A DNA stretch of 53,176 nt from Crickella sp963642455 (GTDB lineage: Bacteria > Bacillota > Clostridia > Peptostreptococcales > Anaerovoracaceae). Positions 25,342 through 34,276 of the stretch are shown here, piece by piece. How positions within the stretch are numbered: the stretch's first letter is position 1; each line of letters opens with the position of its first letter. A program made the translations under genes and the position numbers. The notes under the pieces are model-generated. The model was not told the origin of the DNA. It did no database searches and saw only the letters and a list, made by a program, of their open reading frames with translations. Location of the stretch: positions 1 to 53,176 of the forward strand of contig CAVIGM010000005.1 of NCBI GenBank assembly GCA_963642455.1, given 5' to 3'.

Positions 25342-26604
25342 ATGGCAAAAATACTTGTCAACAACAACGGACCACTGCATGGAGAGGTGGAGATAAGCGG
25401 CGCAAAGAACGCGGTGCTCCCTCTTCTTGCGGCAACACTTTTAACTAAAGAAACATGCACAATCGAAGGCGTGCCTGATCTTGCAGACGTTACAGTAATG
25501 AAGGAAATGCTGACCAAATACGGAGCGAGCATTGACGACTCAGAAGAAGGCGTTCTGAAGGTTAAGGTTGAGGAGATTGCGACGGCCGAGGCCGACAAGG
25601 ATCTTGTGCAGGAAATGAGGGCTTCTGTTTTCACCATGGGGCCTATGCTGGCAAGAAACGGCAAGGTGATTATGCCTATGCCAGGCGGCTGCACCATAGG
25701 TAAAAGGCCTATCGACCTGCACCTCAAGGGCTTCAAGGCTCTTGGCGCAAGCGTCATCGAGGACGAGGATAAGGTGATTGTAGAAATAGGCCCGGACGGA
25801 CTTGTAGGAGATGCTGTTTATCTTGACTTCCCAAGTGTCGGAGCGACCGAGAATATTTTGATGGCCGCATGCCTTGCAAAGGGCACGACGATTATCGAGA
25901 ACGCAGCAAAGGAGCCGGAAATAATCGACCTTGCGAACCTTCTTAACAAGATGGGAGCGAAGATTAAGAGCGCGGGCACCGACATGATAAGAATCGAGGG
26001 TGTAGAGCGACTCGGAGGCGCTGTTCATGGCGTTATTCCTGACAGAATCGAAACCGGAACTTTTATGCTTGCAGCAGCCATCACAAGAGGACAGGTTCAT
26101 GTTAAGAACGGAATTCCAGGACATGTAAGGCCTGTAATTTCCAAGCTCAAAGAGTGCGGAGTAAGTGTTGAGATAACAGACGAGGGAATCTATGTCGATG
26201 CAAGCAAGGGTGATTTGGTGGCAACGGATATTAAGACGTTGCCATACCCGGGCTTTCCAACCGACATCCAGTCGCCTTTTATGGCTTTTCTGACAACAGT
26301 TGAGGGCAAGAGCACGGTAAGAGAGACTGTCTTTGAGAACAGATTCATGCACGTTGTTGAGCTCAACAGAATGGGTGCGGACATTACCACCGAAGCAAGA
26401 GAGGCCATTATTCCGGGCGGAAAGAAGCTCCATGGCGCGCAGGTTAGAGCTACCGACTTAAGAGCTGGAGCCGCTATGGTTCTTGCCGGACTTGTGGCTT
26501 CTGGAACGACAGAAATCAGCGATATTTATCACATCGAGAGAGGCTATGAGAATTTCGTTGGCAAATTCAAGGCCCTCGGTGCGGATATAATGAAGGTTGA
26601 GTAA
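25342..26604 (+). CDS. murA: UDP-N-acetylglucosamine 1-carboxyvinyltransferase
   Basis: First committed step of peptidoglycan synthesis: enolpyruvyl transfer from PEP to UDP-GlcNAc. ISGAKNAVLP at the N-terminus includes the catalytic Lys-Asn (22-23). The PEP-binding, fosfomycin-target cysteine is C117 in MPGGCTIGKRP. PGFPTDIQSPFMA and ENRFMHVVELNRMGA are further family blocks. Full length (420 aa). GAGGAGG precedes the ATG by 9 bp. A Cys at this site predicts fosfomycin sensitivity of the enzyme (family knowledge). Confidence 0.97.
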   Translation: MAKILVNNNGPLHGEVEISGAKNAVLPLLAATLLTKETCTIEGVPDLADVTVMKEMLTKYGASIDDSEEGVLKVKVEEIATAEADKDLVQEMRASVFTMGPMLARNGKVIMPMPGGCTIGKRPIDLHLKGFKALGASVIEDEDKVIVEIGPDGLVGDAVYLDFPSVGATENILMAACLAKGTTIIENAAKEPEIIDLANLLNKMGAKIKSAGTDMIRIEGVERLGGAVHGVIPDRIETGTFMLAAAITRGQVHVKNGIPGHVRPVISKLKECGVSVEITDEGIYVDASKGDLVATDIKTLPYPGFPTDIQSPFMAFLTTVEGKSTVRETVFENRFMHVVELNRMGADITTEAREAIIPGGKKLHGAQVRATDLRAGAAMVLAGLVASGTTEISDIYHIERGYENFVGKFKALGADIMKVE

Positions 26605-26619
26605 CATAAGGAGGACAGA

Positions 26620-26718
26620 ATGACTATTTTACTTAGAATATTAGGACTTGCACTCACACTGCTATGCCTGTATTACTTCATGCTTCTGATGAAGAACAAC
26701 AGACACAACATCAAATAA
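26620..26718 (+). CDS. Very small membrane peptide (32 aa)
   Basis: AAGGAGGACAGA stands directly before the ATG, one of the strongest ribosome-binding sites here. The product MTILLRILGLALTLLCLYYF... is one hydrophobic helix with a basic tail (KNNRHNIK). It lies 15 bp after murA and is probably co-transcribed. Shape and size resemble the 40-aa peptide before tmk, though the sequences are not clearly alike. Confidence 0.6.
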   Translation: MTILLRILGLALTLLCLYYFMLLMKNNRHNIK

Positions 26719-26787
26719 TTGTGAGATAAGCAAGTCAGAAGCTGATAAATCAAGCGATTAAGCAAGTCAGCAAACAAGCAAGCAAGA

Positions 26788-27924
26788 ATGAAGATATTCT
26801 ACAAATTATTCAGACAGAACCCGGAAACAAGAGAGGGGATAATTGCGACAACCTCGGGAATTGGAATACTTGCCAATCTCCTTATTTCAGCTGCAAAAAT
26901 CGCAATAGGCTTCCTTTCGTCTTCGATCGCCATCGTATCAGAGGGCGTTAACAACGCTACCGATGTTCTGTCTTCGCTACTTACGCTTGTCGGAACCAAG
27001 CTTGCTGCCAAGCATCCCGACGACAAGCATCCGTTCGGACACGGAAGAGTTGAATATCTGACAAGCCTTACGGTATCTGTGGTGATTATAGTCACGGGCT
27101 TCGAGATGCTTAAGAGCGCGGTCGACCTAATTAGACATCCCGCGGAGCTTAAGATCTCGTATCTTGCACTCGGGATAGTCGCAACAACCGCAGTAATTAA
27201 ATTTTTCCTTGGCCTATACACAATCAAGATGGGAGAAAAAGCGGACTCAAGAGCGCTTGTAGGAGTTGGAATCGACTGCCGAAATGACGCCTTTGCATCA
27301 AGCGTAACGATAGTGTCGGCACTTGCTTTCTTGCTCTTTGATGCGCATATCGACGCATACGCTGGTTTCATCACATCACTTCTGATTATTAAGGCGGGAG
27401 GCGCTGTTCTCTGGGATACACTTTCGGATCTTATAGGAAGGCCTGGCGAGAAAGAGCTTGCGACTAATCTTTATAGAGAAATTCGCTCGACCCCGGGAAT
27501 CCTGAACGCTGCGGATATGATGCTTCATAATTATGGACCCGAGGCGTATTCGGGCTCTGTAAATGTCGAAATCGACCACGACCTCACCGTTGGGGAGGCC
27601 TATCAATTCATTCATGCGCTACAGCTTCGCATCATGCGCGAATATGATGTTATGATGGTCTTCGGAATCTATGCTGTAGACGATGACCATGAAGAATCGA
27701 AGCAGCTTAGACATTATATAGGAAGCTTCGTGCAGGACAAGCGGCATGTTAAGAATTTCCATGCGGTATATATCGAGCCGGCAACGGATAATATTTACTG
27801 CGACCTTGTCGTTGATTATGAGCTCAAGGACTGGGATGCACTGAGAGAAGAATTCCTTGCTTATATGAAGAAGCAATATCCCGATAGTGAGATTTTCCTC
27901 ACCATCGAAACGGAATTCGTATAG
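26788..27924 (+). CDS. Cation diffusion facilitator, probably Mn/Fe type
   Basis: Proton-coupled exporter of divalent metal (378 aa). Membrane helices lie between about 20 and 215, followed by a cytosolic ferredoxin-like domain. Metal-site residues are N55-x3-D59 in helix 2 (SEGVNNATD) and D163-x3-D167 in helix 5 (GIDCRND). Zinc transporters have His here, while N/D-x3-D sites are typical of the manganese group. HPFGHGRVEY is the family loop. A further ~80 C-terminal residues form an extra domain. No Shine-Dalgarno sequence is visible. The 69-bp leader instead has AAGCAAGTCAG twice and more AAGCAAG units. Confidence 0.9.
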   Translation: MKIFYKLFRQNPETREGIIATTSGIGILANLLISAAKIAIGFLSSSIAIVSEGVNNATDVLSSLLTLVGTKLAAKHPDDKHPFGHGRVEYLTSLTVSVVIIVTGFEMLKSAVDLIRHPAELKISYLALGIVATTAVIKFFLGLYTIKMGEKADSRALVGVGIDCRNDAFASSVTIVSALAFLLFDAHIDAYAGFITSLLIIKAGGAVLWDTLSDLIGRPGEKELATNLYREIRSTPGILNAADMMLHNYGPEAYSGSVNVEIDHDLTVGEAYQFIHALQLRIMREYDVMMVFGIYAVDDDHEESKQLRHYIGSFVQDKRHVKNFHAVYIEPATDNIYCDLVVDYELKDWDALREEFLAYMKKQYPDSEIFLTIETEFV

Positions 27925-27928
27925 AAAA

Positions 27929-27967
27929 ACGCAGCGAAGATAACGATTCTTGGCTGCGCTTTGTTTT
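27929..27967. terminator. Bidirectional terminator between the CDF and tetR genes
   Basis: CGCAGC (27930-27935) pairs with GCTGCG (27953-27958), an inner AAGA/TCTT extends the stem, and TTTGTTTTTT follows. On the minus strand GTTTTT follows, so it can also end tetR. Confidence 0.8.
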
Positions 27968-27994
27968 TTCCTGTCTATTTATTTATCTATCTAT

Positions 27995-28576
27995 CTATAT
28001 CGTGAAGCCTGTTAAGAAGACACGCATAATCTTTCCGGCATACTGGCTCAGAGCATAATTTCCGTTCGAAATGCACCAGTCATACATAATGCCTCTTTCA
28101 AGAAGGGCATAGGAGACTACAATCTCGTTCACAGAATAGTGGTCCTTGAAGAGATGCTGATCTTTTCCCTCTATAACAATCCTACGAATAGTCTTGTAAT
28201 ATATTCTGTCAGGATCGAGCATGTGCTTATCTCCTGCATGAGTGAGCTGAGCCGCCATATTCCTTGTAAGAAGATATACAGGAATTGTGTTTTCCATTAT
28301 GAAGAAAATCTCTTGTGTAAGTTGCACGAGCTTGTCGAGCGGACTGAACGATTCGTCAAATCTTGCGAGAATCTCCTCGTATTTGCTGTCGAGCATATAT
28401 GACATTCCGAATACTAATGCCTCCTTGCCATCGAAATAGTGGTAGAAGGTTCCCTTCGAAATATTGGCAGCATCGAGAATATCGTCGATGGTTGTATCGT
28501 TGTAACCCTGCCTGTAGAACAGATTCCAAGCACAATTCAGGATGTGATCTCTTGTGTTCTTTGATGTCTTAGACAT
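27995..28576 (-). CDS. TetR-family transcriptional regulator
   Basis: N-terminal helix-turn-helix: RDHILNCAWNLFYRQGYNDTTIDDILDAANISKGTFYHYF, split as helix 1 (9-24) and the HTH (about 28-48), with the family's typical GTFYHYF end. The C-terminal ligand domain is not assignable. GGAGGATTTATAT precedes the ATG. It is divergent from the symporter at 28.9 kb, and a palindrome over its own -10 suggests autoregulation. It may also control the symporter. Confidence 0.92.
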   Translation of the reverse strand: MSKTSKNTRDHILNCAWNLFYRQGYNDTTIDDILDAANISKGTFYHYFDGKEALVFGMSYMLDSKYEEILARFDESFSPLDKLVQLTQEIFFIMENTIPVYLLTRNMAAQLTHAGDKHMLDPDRIYYKTIRRIVIEGKDQHLFKDHYSVNEIVVSYALLERGIMYDWCISNGNYALSQYAGKIMRVFLTGFTI

Positions 28577-28650
28577 ATATAAATCCTCCCTCGCAAATCT
28601 TGAAGCCTCTCTTAAATAGGTAAGAGAATTAGGAATAAAATCTAAATTGT

Positions 28651-28685
28651 GTATAGATTATATACCAGGTCTATGGTTGTTACAA
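28651..28685 (-). promoter_or_regulatory. tetR promoter with overlapping palindromic operator
   Basis: On the minus strand TTGTAA (28685-28680), a 17-bp spacer and a perfect TATAAT (28662-28657). The palindrome GTATA-N5-TATAC (28651-28665) lies over the -10, a typical place for a TetR operator. The rest of the 333-bp tetR-symporter spacer is AT-rich. It has further GTATAT motifs but no convincing plus-strand promoter and no small gene. Confidence 0.6.
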
Positions 28686-28909
28686 TATTTCTTTTCAGAA
28701 AAAGTATATAAAAAAGTCTAAGAATAATCCCTTAAATTTCAAATGATTGACGATATTAGTGCAGAATTATCATGTCAAAAGTATATAGAATAGTCGGTAT
28801 TTTATTTAGTATATCGTAAGGCTAAAATATACATGGTGTTAAATATAACTTGGAAAGAAAAATATTGTAAATAACACGAAAGATTTCAATATTGGAAAGA
28901 GAGATTTAT

Positions 28910-30427
28910 ATGAACGGAGAAATACTTACTTTTATAGTATACTTTGGAGCTCTATTTGGAGTAGCCCTGTTGTTCTACTTCAACGGATCAAACAAAGACT
29001 CGGAGGACTTCTTCTTAGGAGGTCGTTCCATGGGACCATGGGTAACAGCTCTTTCGGCACAGGCATCAGATATGTCGGCTTGGCTGCTGATGGGACTTCC
29101 TGGTTCAATCCTCGCATTTGGATTTGGTCAGATGTGGATCGGTATCGGTCTTGCACTCGGTACAGCAGCTAACTGGATTCTGTGCGCAAGAAGACTTAGA
29201 ACCTTCTCGAAGGCTGCGGGAGATGCTATCACACTTCCTCAGTACCTGACAAATAGATTCGGAACAGATTCGAGAATAATGCAGCTTATCTGCGCACTTA
29301 TTTTCCTCTTCTGCTACACAATCTATGTTGCGTCAGCACTTGTTGCAGGTACATCTGTATTCGAGACATTGTTCCCATCAATATCGCCTAAGCTTGCAAT
29401 GCTTGTATTCCTTGTAATCGTAGTAGGATACACATTCTTCGGAGGCTTCAAGGCTGTATGTTGGACAGACTTCTTCCAGGGACTTCTGATGATGCTTGCT
29501 CTTATGGCAGTTCCTATTGTTGTATGCATCGCACATACGGATATGTTCAATTATGAGAACCTCACAACCGTATTCCAATACACAGATGCAAACGGCGCTA
29601 TTGTAGATTGCGGTTTCGGTACAGGAGTATTTGATGCAAGCTGGCAGGATATAATTAGCGGACTTGGTTGGGGTCTCGGATATTTCGGAATGCCTCACAT
29701 CCTTGTAAGATTCATGTCAATTGAGAAGCCATCAATGATTAAGAAATCATCAATAGTTGCTATTGTATGGGTAGTAATTTCACTTGGTTCTGCAGTACTT
29801 ATCGCTTACTACGGAAGACTTATCATGGCAGAGGAACTTCTCTCAACAGGATCACAGAAGCTTGTATTCATAGCAATGGCAAGAAAGTTCTTCCCACCTG
29901 TAATCAGCGGACTTCTTCTTGCAGCTATCATCGCTGCTGGAATTTCGACAGCAGACTCTCAGCTCCTTGTAGCATCAAGCTCATTCACAGCTGACCTTTA
30001 CAAGCCTTTCATCAGAAAGGATGCAAGCGAGAAGGAAACACTGATGGTAGGACGTGTTCTCGTACTCGTACTTTCACTGATCGCATACTGGATTGCGACA
30101 AGCAAGGGCTCGGGCGCACAGGCCATTATGGACATGGTAGAGAACGCTTGGGGTGCATTCGGTGCCGCATTCGGACCAACAATTCTGCTCTCACTCTTCT
30201 GGAGAAGATTTAACTTCAAGGGAGCTGTTGCTGGTGTAATCGTAGGATTCGTTGTTGACCTTGGTTGGCTCCTCGGAGGACTTTCCGCATCAACAGGCGT
30301 ATACGAAATCGTTCCTGGCTTCATCGCAAGTATGTTAGTTGCAGTATTGGTAGCAATGTTCACAGGAGAGCCATCAGAGAAAGCACTTGCTATCTTCGAC
30401 GAGGCAACTGCACCTGATGCAGAATAA
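28910..30427 (+). CDS. putP: Sodium/proline symporter family protein
   Basis: Sodium-solute symporter of the SSS family (505 aa), about 13 membrane helices. Recognisable blocks are EDFFLGGRSMGPWVTALSAQ, ASDMSAWLLMGLPG and AAGISTADSQLLVASSSF, the last holding Na+-site Ser/Thr residues. The long similarity pattern to PutP makes proline the likely substrate. The ATG at 28910 follows GGAAAGAGAG. A TTG six codons upstream overlaps that site and is rejected. Monocistronic, ended by a strong terminator. Divergent from tetR across an AT-rich 333-bp spacer. Confidence 0.9.
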   Translation: MNGEILTFIVYFGALFGVALLFYFNGSNKDSEDFFLGGRSMGPWVTALSAQASDMSAWLLMGLPGSILAFGFGQMWIGIGLALGTAANWILCARRLRTFSKAAGDAITLPQYLTNRFGTDSRIMQLICALIFLFCYTIYVASALVAGTSVFETLFPSISPKLAMLVFLVIVVGYTFFGGFKAVCWTDFFQGLLMMLALMAVPIVVCIAHTDMFNYENLTTVFQYTDANGAIVDCGFGTGVFDASWQDIISGLGWGLGYFGMPHILVRFMSIEKPSMIKKSSIVAIVWVVISLGSAVLIAYYGRLIMAEELLSTGSQKLVFIAMARKFFPPVISGLLLAAIIAAGISTADSQLLVASSSFTADLYKPFIRKDASEKETLMVGRVLVLVLSLIAYWIATSKGSGAQAIMDMVENAWGAFGAAFGPTILLSLFWRRFNFKGAVAGVIVGFVVDLGWLLGGLSASTGVYEIVPGFIASMLVAVLVAMFTGEPSEKALAIFDEATAPDAE

Positions 30428-30469
30428 CAAATGAAATAAGAAATTTATAACATACTATTCTTTCTTCGG

Positions 30470-30498
30470 CCCCATCCTCTTAAGAGGATGGGGTTTCT
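30470..30498 (+). terminator. Terminator of the symporter gene
   Basis: A perfect palindrome, CCCCATCCTCTT with AAGAGGATGGGG (30470-30493), followed by TTTCTCT. Confidence 0.85.
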
Positions 30499-30553
30499 CT
30501 ATGCAAATCATGCGCAAACAACCACATCTTATACACAAAAGCAGGGCTCTTTA

Positions 30554-30562
30554 TGTTATAAT
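30554..30562 (+). promoter_or_regulatory. Extended -10 promoter of the thioredoxin gene
   Basis: TGT-TATAAT (30554-30562), a perfect -10 with the TGn extension, 110 bp before the thioredoxin start. No good -35 is seen. The leader has near-repeats of TTGAATT/TTGAAAT and no recognisable riboswitch. Confidence 0.5.
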
Positions 30563-30672
30563 TCAATGAATGCCTATGCGAATTGAGCTCGAATCAGACT
30601 TGAATTAAGAGCTTGATTTGAAACATTGGATTAGGCATTTGAATTGTGCATTTGAAATAAGGAGGTTAAGCT

Positions 30673-30978
30673 ATGAGTGTTATTAAGCTTAGTGCTGACA
30701 GCTATGAACAGGAAGTTATGAATGCAGAAGGAACCGTTCTTGTGGATTTCTATGCTGACTGGTGCGGACCATGTCAGATGCAAGGACCAATCGTAGAAGA
30801 GCTTTCGAACGAAAGACAGGATGTTAAATTCTGCAAGCTTAATATTGATGAAGCAATGCCGATTGCAATGAAGCTTGGAATAATGAGCATACCAACTATT
30901 ATGGTGGTAAAGAATAAAGAGATAACATATAAGCAGCCGGGCCTTATGCAAAAGGACGAGCTACTTGAGCTATTATAG
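30673..30978 (+). CDS. trxA: Thioredoxin
   Basis: Disulfide reductase with the classic active site WCGPC (30-34) in VLVDFYADWCGPCQ; cis-Pro in MSIPTIMVV. At 101 aa it is the usual length. The C-terminal part is slightly divergent (YKQPGLMQKDELLELL). AAGGAGG precedes the ATG. The cyclodeaminase-like gene follows 105 bp later; a shared transcript is possible. Confidence 0.95.
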   Translation: MSVIKLSADSYEQEVMNAEGTVLVDFYADWCGPCQMQGPIVEELSNERQDVKFCKLNIDEAMPIAMKLGIMSIPTIMVVKNKEITYKQPGLMQKDELLELL

Positions 30979-31083
30979 TAACTAACATAATTATCAACGA
31001 TAATTGTCGACGATAAGCATTGCGCTTTGCGATAATTAAGACAGCAAAGACAGCAAAGAAAGTTAAGATAGAAAGGACAGACT

Positions 31084-32064
31084 ATGATTCTACTTAATAA
31101 AGAAGATATCAAGAAGGTCTTCAGCATGAAGGACGCCATCGAAGCTGACAAGGAATGCTACGCCTTGAATTCAGAAGGCAAATTTATAGTTCCGCTAAGA
31201 CCTGTAATCTCTGCCCCAAAGGGCAATTTCTGCTTCATGCCTTCGTTCAGCGAGGATCTTAACGCAGCTGCCTGCAAGATTGTAAATATCATGCCGGGTA
31301 ATGGTGCGCTGGGACTTCCAGGTTCAATCGGACAGGTGATGCTCTTTGATGGTGAGACAGGAGTTGCAAAAGCGCTTCTTGATGGTACTTACGTTACCGC
31401 GGTTCGCACAGCAGCAGCTTCCGGAGCAGCTTTTGACCTCTTCGGACTAAAGGACGCAAAGATTGGCGCCATGATCGGAACAGGCAGCCAAGCTATGTGT
31501 CAGCTTGAGGCGATGCTCTCGGCAAGGAAGCTCAAGGAGGTAAGAGTAGCAGCAAGAAATTTCGAGAAGACCAAGGCCTTTGTCGAGAAGGCAAAGAAGG
31601 AGCTTGCAGATTATGGCGCAAATATCATCGCTTGCGAAGATACAAATGAAGCCGTAACGGATGCAGACCTTGTAACGCTCGTAACAATATCCCATACACC
31701 TGTTTGCAGCGCCGAATATTTCAAGCCAGGCTGCGTAATCAGTGCTGTTGGCGCATACCAGTATGAGATGCAAGAGCTCGACCCTAAGGTTTTCGACAAA
31801 TGCGGCAAGATTTATTTCGACAATATGGAAGCCGTTCTGTCAGAATCTGGAGACATCCTCAAGCCTCTTGACGCTGGAACGCTTACAAAGGAGCAGTTCA
31901 CAGGAGACATAGGCGATTATATCCTCGGAAGAATTCCAGGTAGAGAGTCGGATGATGAGATTATCGTATTTGAGAATGTAGGCTTCGGTGCGCTCGACCT
32001 TGTGGCTGCAGCTAAGATTGTTGAGAAAGCCTCAAAAGAGGGCATTGGAGTTTGCTGGGAATAG
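31084..32064 (+). CDS. Ornithine cyclodeaminase / mu-crystallin family enzyme
   Basis: NAD(P)-dependent enzyme of the OCD family (326 aa). Family members include ornithine cyclodeaminase, alanine dehydrogenase and ketimine reductase. Nucleotide loop IGTGSQA (131-137). Substrate-site residues are expected at K65 (AACKIVN) and R108 (TAVRTAAASG). SAVGAYQYEMQELD is the conserved Asp-bearing segment. Which amino acid is used cannot be read. Ribosome-binding site GAAAGGACAG. The proline symporter nearby makes proline/ornithine metabolism attractive, but that is only context. Confidence 0.88.
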   Translation: MILLNKEDIKKVFSMKDAIEADKECYALNSEGKFIVPLRPVISAPKGNFCFMPSFSEDLNAAACKIVNIMPGNGALGLPGSIGQVMLFDGETGVAKALLDGTYVTAVRTAAASGAAFDLFGLKDAKIGAMIGTGSQAMCQLEAMLSARKLKEVRVAARNFEKTKAFVEKAKKELADYGANIIACEDTNEAVTDADLVTLVTISHTPVCSAEYFKPGCVISAVGAYQYEMQELDPKVFDKCGKIYFDNMEAVLSESGDILKPLDAGTLTKEQFTGDIGDYILGRIPGRESDDEIIVFENVGFGALDLVAAAKIVEKASKEGIGVCWE

Positions 32065-32124
32065 GCTCTGGGCAGAAGTTCGGAGATGAGCTTCGAGCTG
32101 AGTTTCGATAATTCCAAATTCCAA

Positions 32125-32150
32125 ACATCGAACATCGAACATCGAACATC
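32125..32150. repeat. 7-bp tandem microrepeat
   Basis: ACATCGA occurs three times plus a partial fourth copy in the spacer between the OCD-like and tautomerase genes. The rest of this 158-bp spacer is AT-rich, ending in AAAAGGAGAAAAGAG before the tautomerase start. Confidence 0.85.
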
Positions 32151-32222
32151 TAATAACCAATATCTGATATTAATTTTATTAACAAATTTATTTATAAGTA
32201 AAAAGAAAAGGAGAAAAGAGAA

Positions 32223-32444
32223 ATGCCACATATCGACATCAACATGTTCGCCGGAAGAGACGACGAGACAAAGAAGAAAGTAGCTGAAGCAGTAGTAGAG
32301 ACAATGATGAAGGAACTTGGATGCGCAAGAGAGCATCTTTCGGTATCCATTCATGACTACGCTCCTGCAGAGTGGAATGAGAAGATTGCGGATAAGGTTA
32401 ACGAAGACGATCTTTACGCTGGAACCGTATACAGAAACAAGTAA
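32223..32444 (+). CDS. 4-oxalocrotonate tautomerase family protein
   Basis: A 73-aa protein starting MPHIDINMFAGRDDETKKK. Removal of Met exposes the catalytic Pro1 of the family, and the beta-alpha-beta pattern with VAEAVVETMM fits. The C-terminus (NEKIADKVNEDDLYAG) is shorter and more polar than in classical 4-OT. Substrate unknown. AAGGAGAAAAGAG precedes the ATG. It is 21 bp upstream of the ECF ATPase genes, possibly in the same transcript. Confidence 0.85.
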   Translation: MPHIDINMFAGRDDETKKKVAEAVVETMMKELGCAREHLSVSIHDYAPAEWNEKIADKVNEDDLYAGTVYRNK

Positions 32445-32465
32445 ACGCAAGAAACAAATTCATAA

Positions 32466-33305
32466 ATGTCAATAATTAAAGTAGACAATTTAATACTTGA
32501 CTACAGCAGAATTTCTGACGATGGAACAGAAATCAAGCAAAGAGCATTAGATGGTGTCAGCCTCGAAATCGAGGCTGGCAGCTTTGTTGCGATTGTCGGG
32601 CAGAATGGCTCGGGCAAATCCACGCTCGCCAAATGCCTGAACGGCTTGCTTGTGCCAAACGAGGGAGACGTCACTGTATTCGATATGAATACAAGAGATG
32701 ATAGCACTATCTGGGATCTTAGAAGCAGGATTGCAATGGTTTTCCAGAACCCGGACAACCAGATAGTTAATTCCATCGTAGAAGACGATGTCGCCTTTGG
32801 CCCTGAGAACCTCGGCATTGACCCACTCGAAATAAGACAGAGAGTTGATGAGGCTCTTAAGAAGGTCGGAATGTACGAGCTAAGAGGCAAAGGAGCCCAC
32901 ATGCTATCTGGAGGACAGAAGCAGAGAATTGCAATTGCTGGTGCGGTTGCGATGAGACCTGACTGCATTGTCTTCGATGAGCCGACGGCCATGCTCGACC
33001 CACTCGGCCGCTCGCAGGTAATGGCGATTATTAAGGAACTGAACGAGCAGGGAATTACGATCGTGCTGATCACTCACTTCATGCAAGAAGCCTTCCAAGC
33101 GGACAGGATAGTTGTCATGAAGGAAGGAAAGATTTTTTGCAACGAAACGCCAGCGGAGCTATTCAGCAATGAAGAGCTGATAATGGGCGCTGGACTTGAA
33201 ATGCCACCCGCAGTCGACCTTCGAATGAGGCTCGAGCAAAGGGGTGTGCAGATACCAAATAATATTATGACGCAGGAAGCTTTGGTGGATTACATATGTC
33301 AATAG
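32466..33305 (+). CDS. ecfA1: ECF transporter ATPase A1
   Basis: Energy-coupling-factor ATPase that powers vitamin or metal uptake with EcfA2, EcfT and exchangeable S subunits. Walker A GQNGSGKST (45-53), Q-loop VFQNPDNQI, signature MLSGGQKQR, Walker B CIVFDEPTAMLDP. The A1-type C-terminal tail (MPPAVDLRMRLEQRG) is present. 279 aa. No clear ribosome-binding site; translation may depend on the upstream gene. It overlaps ecfA2 by 10 bp. Confidence 0.95.
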   Translation: MSIIKVDNLILDYSRISDDGTEIKQRALDGVSLEIEAGSFVAIVGQNGSGKSTLAKCLNGLLVPNEGDVTVFDMNTRDDSTIWDLRSRIAMVFQNPDNQIVNSIVEDDVAFGPENLGIDPLEIRQRVDEALKKVGMYELRGKGAHMLSGGQKQRIAIAGAVAMRPDCIVFDEPTAMLDPLGRSQVMAIIKELNEQGITIVLITHFMQEAFQADRIVVMKEGKIFCNETPAELFSNEELIMGAGLEMPPAVDLRMRLEQRGVQIPNNIMTQEALVDYICQ

Positions 33306-34156
33306 AAGTTAAGAATCTCAAATACATATATTCGCCGGGAATGCCGGGGGAGACCCTTGCGCTCGATGATGTATCCTTCTCAATCGAGGACGGAGAGATT
33401 TGTGGTGTAATCGGCCATACGGGCTCCGGCAAATCTACGCTTTTGCAGCATTTGAACGGACTTCTTAAGCCAAGCGAGGGAAGCATATTCGTTGATGGCC
33501 AGTGCATCACAGACGGAAGCTGCAAAATGGTTGAGGTTAGAAGGCGAGTGGGACTTGTTTTCCAGTATCCCGAATACCAGCTGTTCGAGGAGACGGTCGC
33601 TAAGGATGTTGCCTTCGGGCCAAAGAACCTCGGCCTTGATGAAGAGACAATCGATGAGAGAGTTCGAGAGGCTATCTGCCTTGTCGGGCTTGATTATGAG
33701 AATATTAAAGACAAATCTCCGTTCGAGCTATCCGGCGGACAGAAACGCAGGGTTGCGATTGCTGGGGTTATCGCCATGAAGCCTAAGCTCTTGATACTTG
33801 ATGAGCCAACGGCTGGGCTCGACCCTAAGGCACACGCCGACATACTCAAGATGATAGAGCGAATTCATGAGGATATGGGAATTAGTATAATTTTCGTATC
33901 GCATAATATGGCAGATATTGCAAAACTGTCGGATCGCGTTCTTGTAATAAATGGCGGAAAGATTGTGGCGCAGGGCAGCCCAAAAGAGGTTTTTGCGAGA
34001 AAAGATTATCTGCAATCTATCGGCCTTGATGTGCCACCTGTTGTGGAGATTACGAAGGTCCTTGAGGGAAGACTTGAGGATTTTAGAAGCGATGCAATCA
34101 CGCCAGACGAAGCGGCGGATGCGATTGCGGCATATCTTAAGAGCAAGTCAAGATAA
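33296..34156 (+). CDS. ecfA2: ECF transporter ATPase A2
   Basis: Second ATPase of the module (286 aa). Walker A GHTGSGKST (40-48), VFQYPEYQLF with the A2-type Q-loop, ELSGGQKRRVAIAGV, and LLILDEPTAGLDP. The tail has DVPPVVEIT, typical of EcfA2. It pairs with EcfA1 as a heterodimer under EcfT. Start lies within the end of ecfA1 (10-bp overlap). Confidence 0.95.
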   Translation: MSIEVKNLKYIYSPGMPGETLALDDVSFSIEDGEICGVIGHTGSGKSTLLQHLNGLLKPSEGSIFVDGQCITDGSCKMVEVRRRVGLVFQYPEYQLFEETVAKDVAFGPKNLGLDEETIDERVREAICLVGLDYENIKDKSPFELSGGQKRRVAIAGVIAMKPKLLILDEPTAGLDPKAHADILKMIERIHEDMGISIIFVSHNMADIAKLSDRVLVINGGKIVAQGSPKEVFARKDYLQSIGLDVPPVVEITKVLEGRLEDFRSDAITPDEAADAIAAYLKSKSR

Positions 34157-34199
34157 GACAAGAAAGATAAGACAAGGAAGATAAGGAAGATAAGGAAGG
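34151..34199. repeat. Purine-rich short repeats between ecfA2 and ecfT
   Basis: AGATAAGACAAG occurs twice, 14 bp apart (34151-34162, 34165-34176), running into three copies of AAGGAAGAT (34174-34199, the last altered). It overlaps the last codons of ecfA2. The remaining 77 bp before ecfT hold a small inverted sequence (GCTGCGCAGC) and AAAGGAAA as ribosome-binding site. Confidence 0.8.
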
Positions 34200-34276
34200 C
34201 GCAGAAGAGCGGGATAAGATATGCAAGGCTGCGCAGCTTTTGAAAATATATTAAGAGCAAATTAAAGGAAATTTGG

